Shown piece by piece: positions 15,002 through 16,050 of a DNA stretch of 16,050 nucleotides (the first letter of the stretch is position 1; every line of letters begins with the position of its first letter). Location of the stretch: assembly GCA_031551775.1 (NCBI GenBank), contig JAVBND010000114.1, positions 1 through 16,050 of the forward strand, read 5' to 3'. The position numbers were made by a program, and so were the translations under genes. The DNA comes from Anaerozeibacter sp031551775 (lineage in GTDB: Bacteria; Bacillota; Clostridia; Christensenellales; Aristaeellaceae). The notes under the pieces were generated by a model, which was not told the origin of the DNA, made no database searches, and was given only the letters and a program-made list of their open reading frames with translations.

Positions 15002-15037
15002 TTGACACTTGTATTCTTCACACGTATCCTGTATACT
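15002..15037 (+). promoter_or_regulatory. Promoter region of the E2-like gene
   Basis: Two overlapping candidates: TTGACA (15002-15007), 17 bases, TATCCT (15025-15030); and TTGTAT (15009-15014), 17 bases, TATACT (15032-15037). Either would give a short leader before the ribosome site GAGGGGG at 15053-15059. I cannot tell which is used. Confidence 0.65.
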
Positions 15038-15065
15038 GTTCATACCTATTGTGAGGGGGATACGT

Positions 15066-15983
15066 ATGTTTGGTTTTAGACCCGATGGGCGCCGCGTACC
15101 CGGCGTAGACCCGATTATACAGCTCACGCCCTACATCATGCCCACGCGCGCCGATGCGCAGAATTTCTGCAAGCAATCCCTCGATTATGATACCTTGGTG
15201 AAATACATCAAGGAAAAGCGGGCAGACGGGCACAATCTGTCGTTCATGACCATCATCGTGGCGGCGTATGTGCGCACGATGGCGATCTGCCCGGAGCTCA
15301 ACCGGTTCGTGGTCAACAAACAGATTTACGCGCGCAACCGCGTCAGCGTGTCGTTTGTGGTGCTCAAGAACACCGACAATGGGCGGATCGACGAATCGCT
15401 GGCGAAGATCGAGGTCAACGTGACCGATACGATTTTCGACATTGAAAGGAAGATCGAGCGCGCGGTTGAGCACGGGCGCAAGAGCAAGAAGGGCACTTGG
15501 ACCGATCAGTTCGCGCGGGGCCTCTTGGCGGTTCCGGGCCTTGCGACGGGCGCGGTGGCGCTGGTCAAGCTGCTCGACCGTTACGGGTTGTTGCCGTCCT
15601 TTGTGTACGACGCGAGCCCCTTCCACACAAGCCTGTTCATCACCAACATGGCCTCCATCAACATGACCTATATCTACCATCACCTGTACAATTTTGGCAC
15701 CACCAGCGTGTTTATCGCGCTGGGCAAGATTGAGCGCGCGCTAAAACCGCAGCCGGGCGGCGCGGTGAGTTACAAGAACCAATTGCCCATCGGGGTTGTG
15801 ACCGACGAGCGGATCATGGGCGGCGCATCCTACGCGCGGGTTTTTGGCGTGATGCTCGGGTTCCTGAACGATCCCGCCCTCCTTGAAACGGTGCCCACGG
15901 ATGTGAAGTACGAAGCCAAGCTCAGGCTGGCGCGCGAAATCAAGTACGATGAAGGGGAGAAAAGCTCCGCCGCGACCATGTAG
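15066..15983 (+). CDS. Stand-alone E2-type acyltransferase-domain protein, catalytic residues altered
   Basis: A 305-residue protein resembling the catalytic domain of 2-oxo acid dehydrogenase E2 acyltransferases (chloramphenicol-acetyltransferase-like fold), with no lipoyl or peripheral-subunit-binding domain. Seen: LSFMTIIVAAYVRTMAICPELNRFVV (in parts, 58-83), SLFITNMASINM (189-200) matching the SNLG-type strand, and TSVFIALGKIERA (213-225). In the C-terminal motif, where E2 enzymes have DHRxxDG, this protein has DERIMGG (247-253): His becomes Glu248 and Asp becomes Gly252. It therefore probably lacks acyltransfer activity by the normal mechanism. A GAGGGGG site precedes ATG 15066. Role unknown; a structural or regulatory use, or a different reaction, is possible. 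Confidence 0.82.
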   Translation: MFGFRPDGRRVPGVDPIIQLTPYIMPTRADAQNFCKQSLDYDTLVKYIKEKRADGHNLSFMTIIVAAYVRTMAICPELNRFVVNKQIYARNRVSVSFVVLKNTDNGRIDESLAKIEVNVTDTIFDIERKIERAVEHGRKSKKGTWTDQFARGLLAVPGLATGAVALVKLLDRYGLLPSFVYDASPFHTSLFITNMASINMTYIYHHLYNFGTTSVFIALGKIERALKPQPGGAVSYKNQLPIGVVTDERIMGGASYARVFGVMLGFLNDPALLETVPTDVKYEAKLRLAREIKYDEGEKSSAATM

Positions 15984-15993
15984 CGGCGCGCGA

Positions 15994-16050
15994 AAACAAA
16001 AAGCGGTCCCTGACGGCGCATCCGCGCCGTCAGGGCCCGCGTTTTGTTTA
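15994..16050 (+). terminator. Rho-independent terminator after the E2-like gene
   Basis: CCCTGACGGCGC (16008-16019) and GCGCCGTCAGGG (16024-16035) form a perfect 12-base stem with loop ATCC, extended by flanking GCGG/CCGC and AAAA/TTTT pairs, and followed by GTTTTGTTTA (16041-16050). The A-rich left flank suggests it could also work on the minus strand. Confidence 0.92.

Noticed and set aside
15002..15037. Single promoter pairing TTGACA with TATACT
   Set aside because: The spacer would be 24 bases, too long; two overlapping 17-base-spaced promoters explain the region better.

Overview
The window is a GC-rich, densely packed stretch of bacterial chromosome. Strong AGGAGG-type ribosome binding sites, sigma-A-like promoters confined to short AT-rich gaps, a PocR/AraC regulator, a CUT1 sugar-type ABC transporter without its own ATPase and a corrinoid-enzyme reactivase together suggest a GC-rich anaerobic Firmicute (Clostridia or a related gut lineage). 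That placement is inference from gene content and style; no rRNA or tRNA is present to confirm it. No stretch of more than 300 bases lacks a gene.

Left part (1-3879, plus strand): the tail of an unidentified gene, a divergent DprA-like protein, a PocR-AraC regulator and a ferredoxin-ASKHA activator of the RACE type (reductive activator of corrinoid-dependent enzymes). They are packed with overlaps or no gap, so they probably share a transcript. Middle part (3880-9920, plus): an AT-rich gap with a very good extended -10 promoter and operator-like repeats, then a GntR/FCD repressor, an MtaA-like (UroD-fold) zinc methyltransferase candidate, a CUT1 substrate-binding protein, two permeases and an HSL-type esterase, closed by a strong hairpin. 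The presence of RACE beside an MtaA-like protein, an importer and an esterase suggests import of a small acylated or methylated carbohydrate-like compound, ester cleavage and corrinoid-linked methyl transfer. The methyltransferase I and corrinoid protein such a pathway needs are not in the window, so this is a hypothesis.

Right part: a convergent minus-strand operon (12531 down to 9950) of the bifunctional NAD(P)H-hydrate repair enzyme, an unknown 154-residue protein and a metallo-beta-lactamase-fold hydrolase, with overlapping genes. Diverging from it is mnmA (tRNA 2-thiouridylase), whose stop overlaps the start of a secreted lysozyme-like protein with two Ig-like (Big2) domains. Last is a free-standing E2-type acyltransferase domain that has lost its catalytic His and Asp, with its own promoter and a strong terminator at the window's edge.

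Most noteworthy: the putative corrinoid-linked catabolic locus, the apparently inactive E2-like protein, the divergent DprA, the substrate-binding protein without a lipobox, and paired direct repeats just upstream of two promoters.
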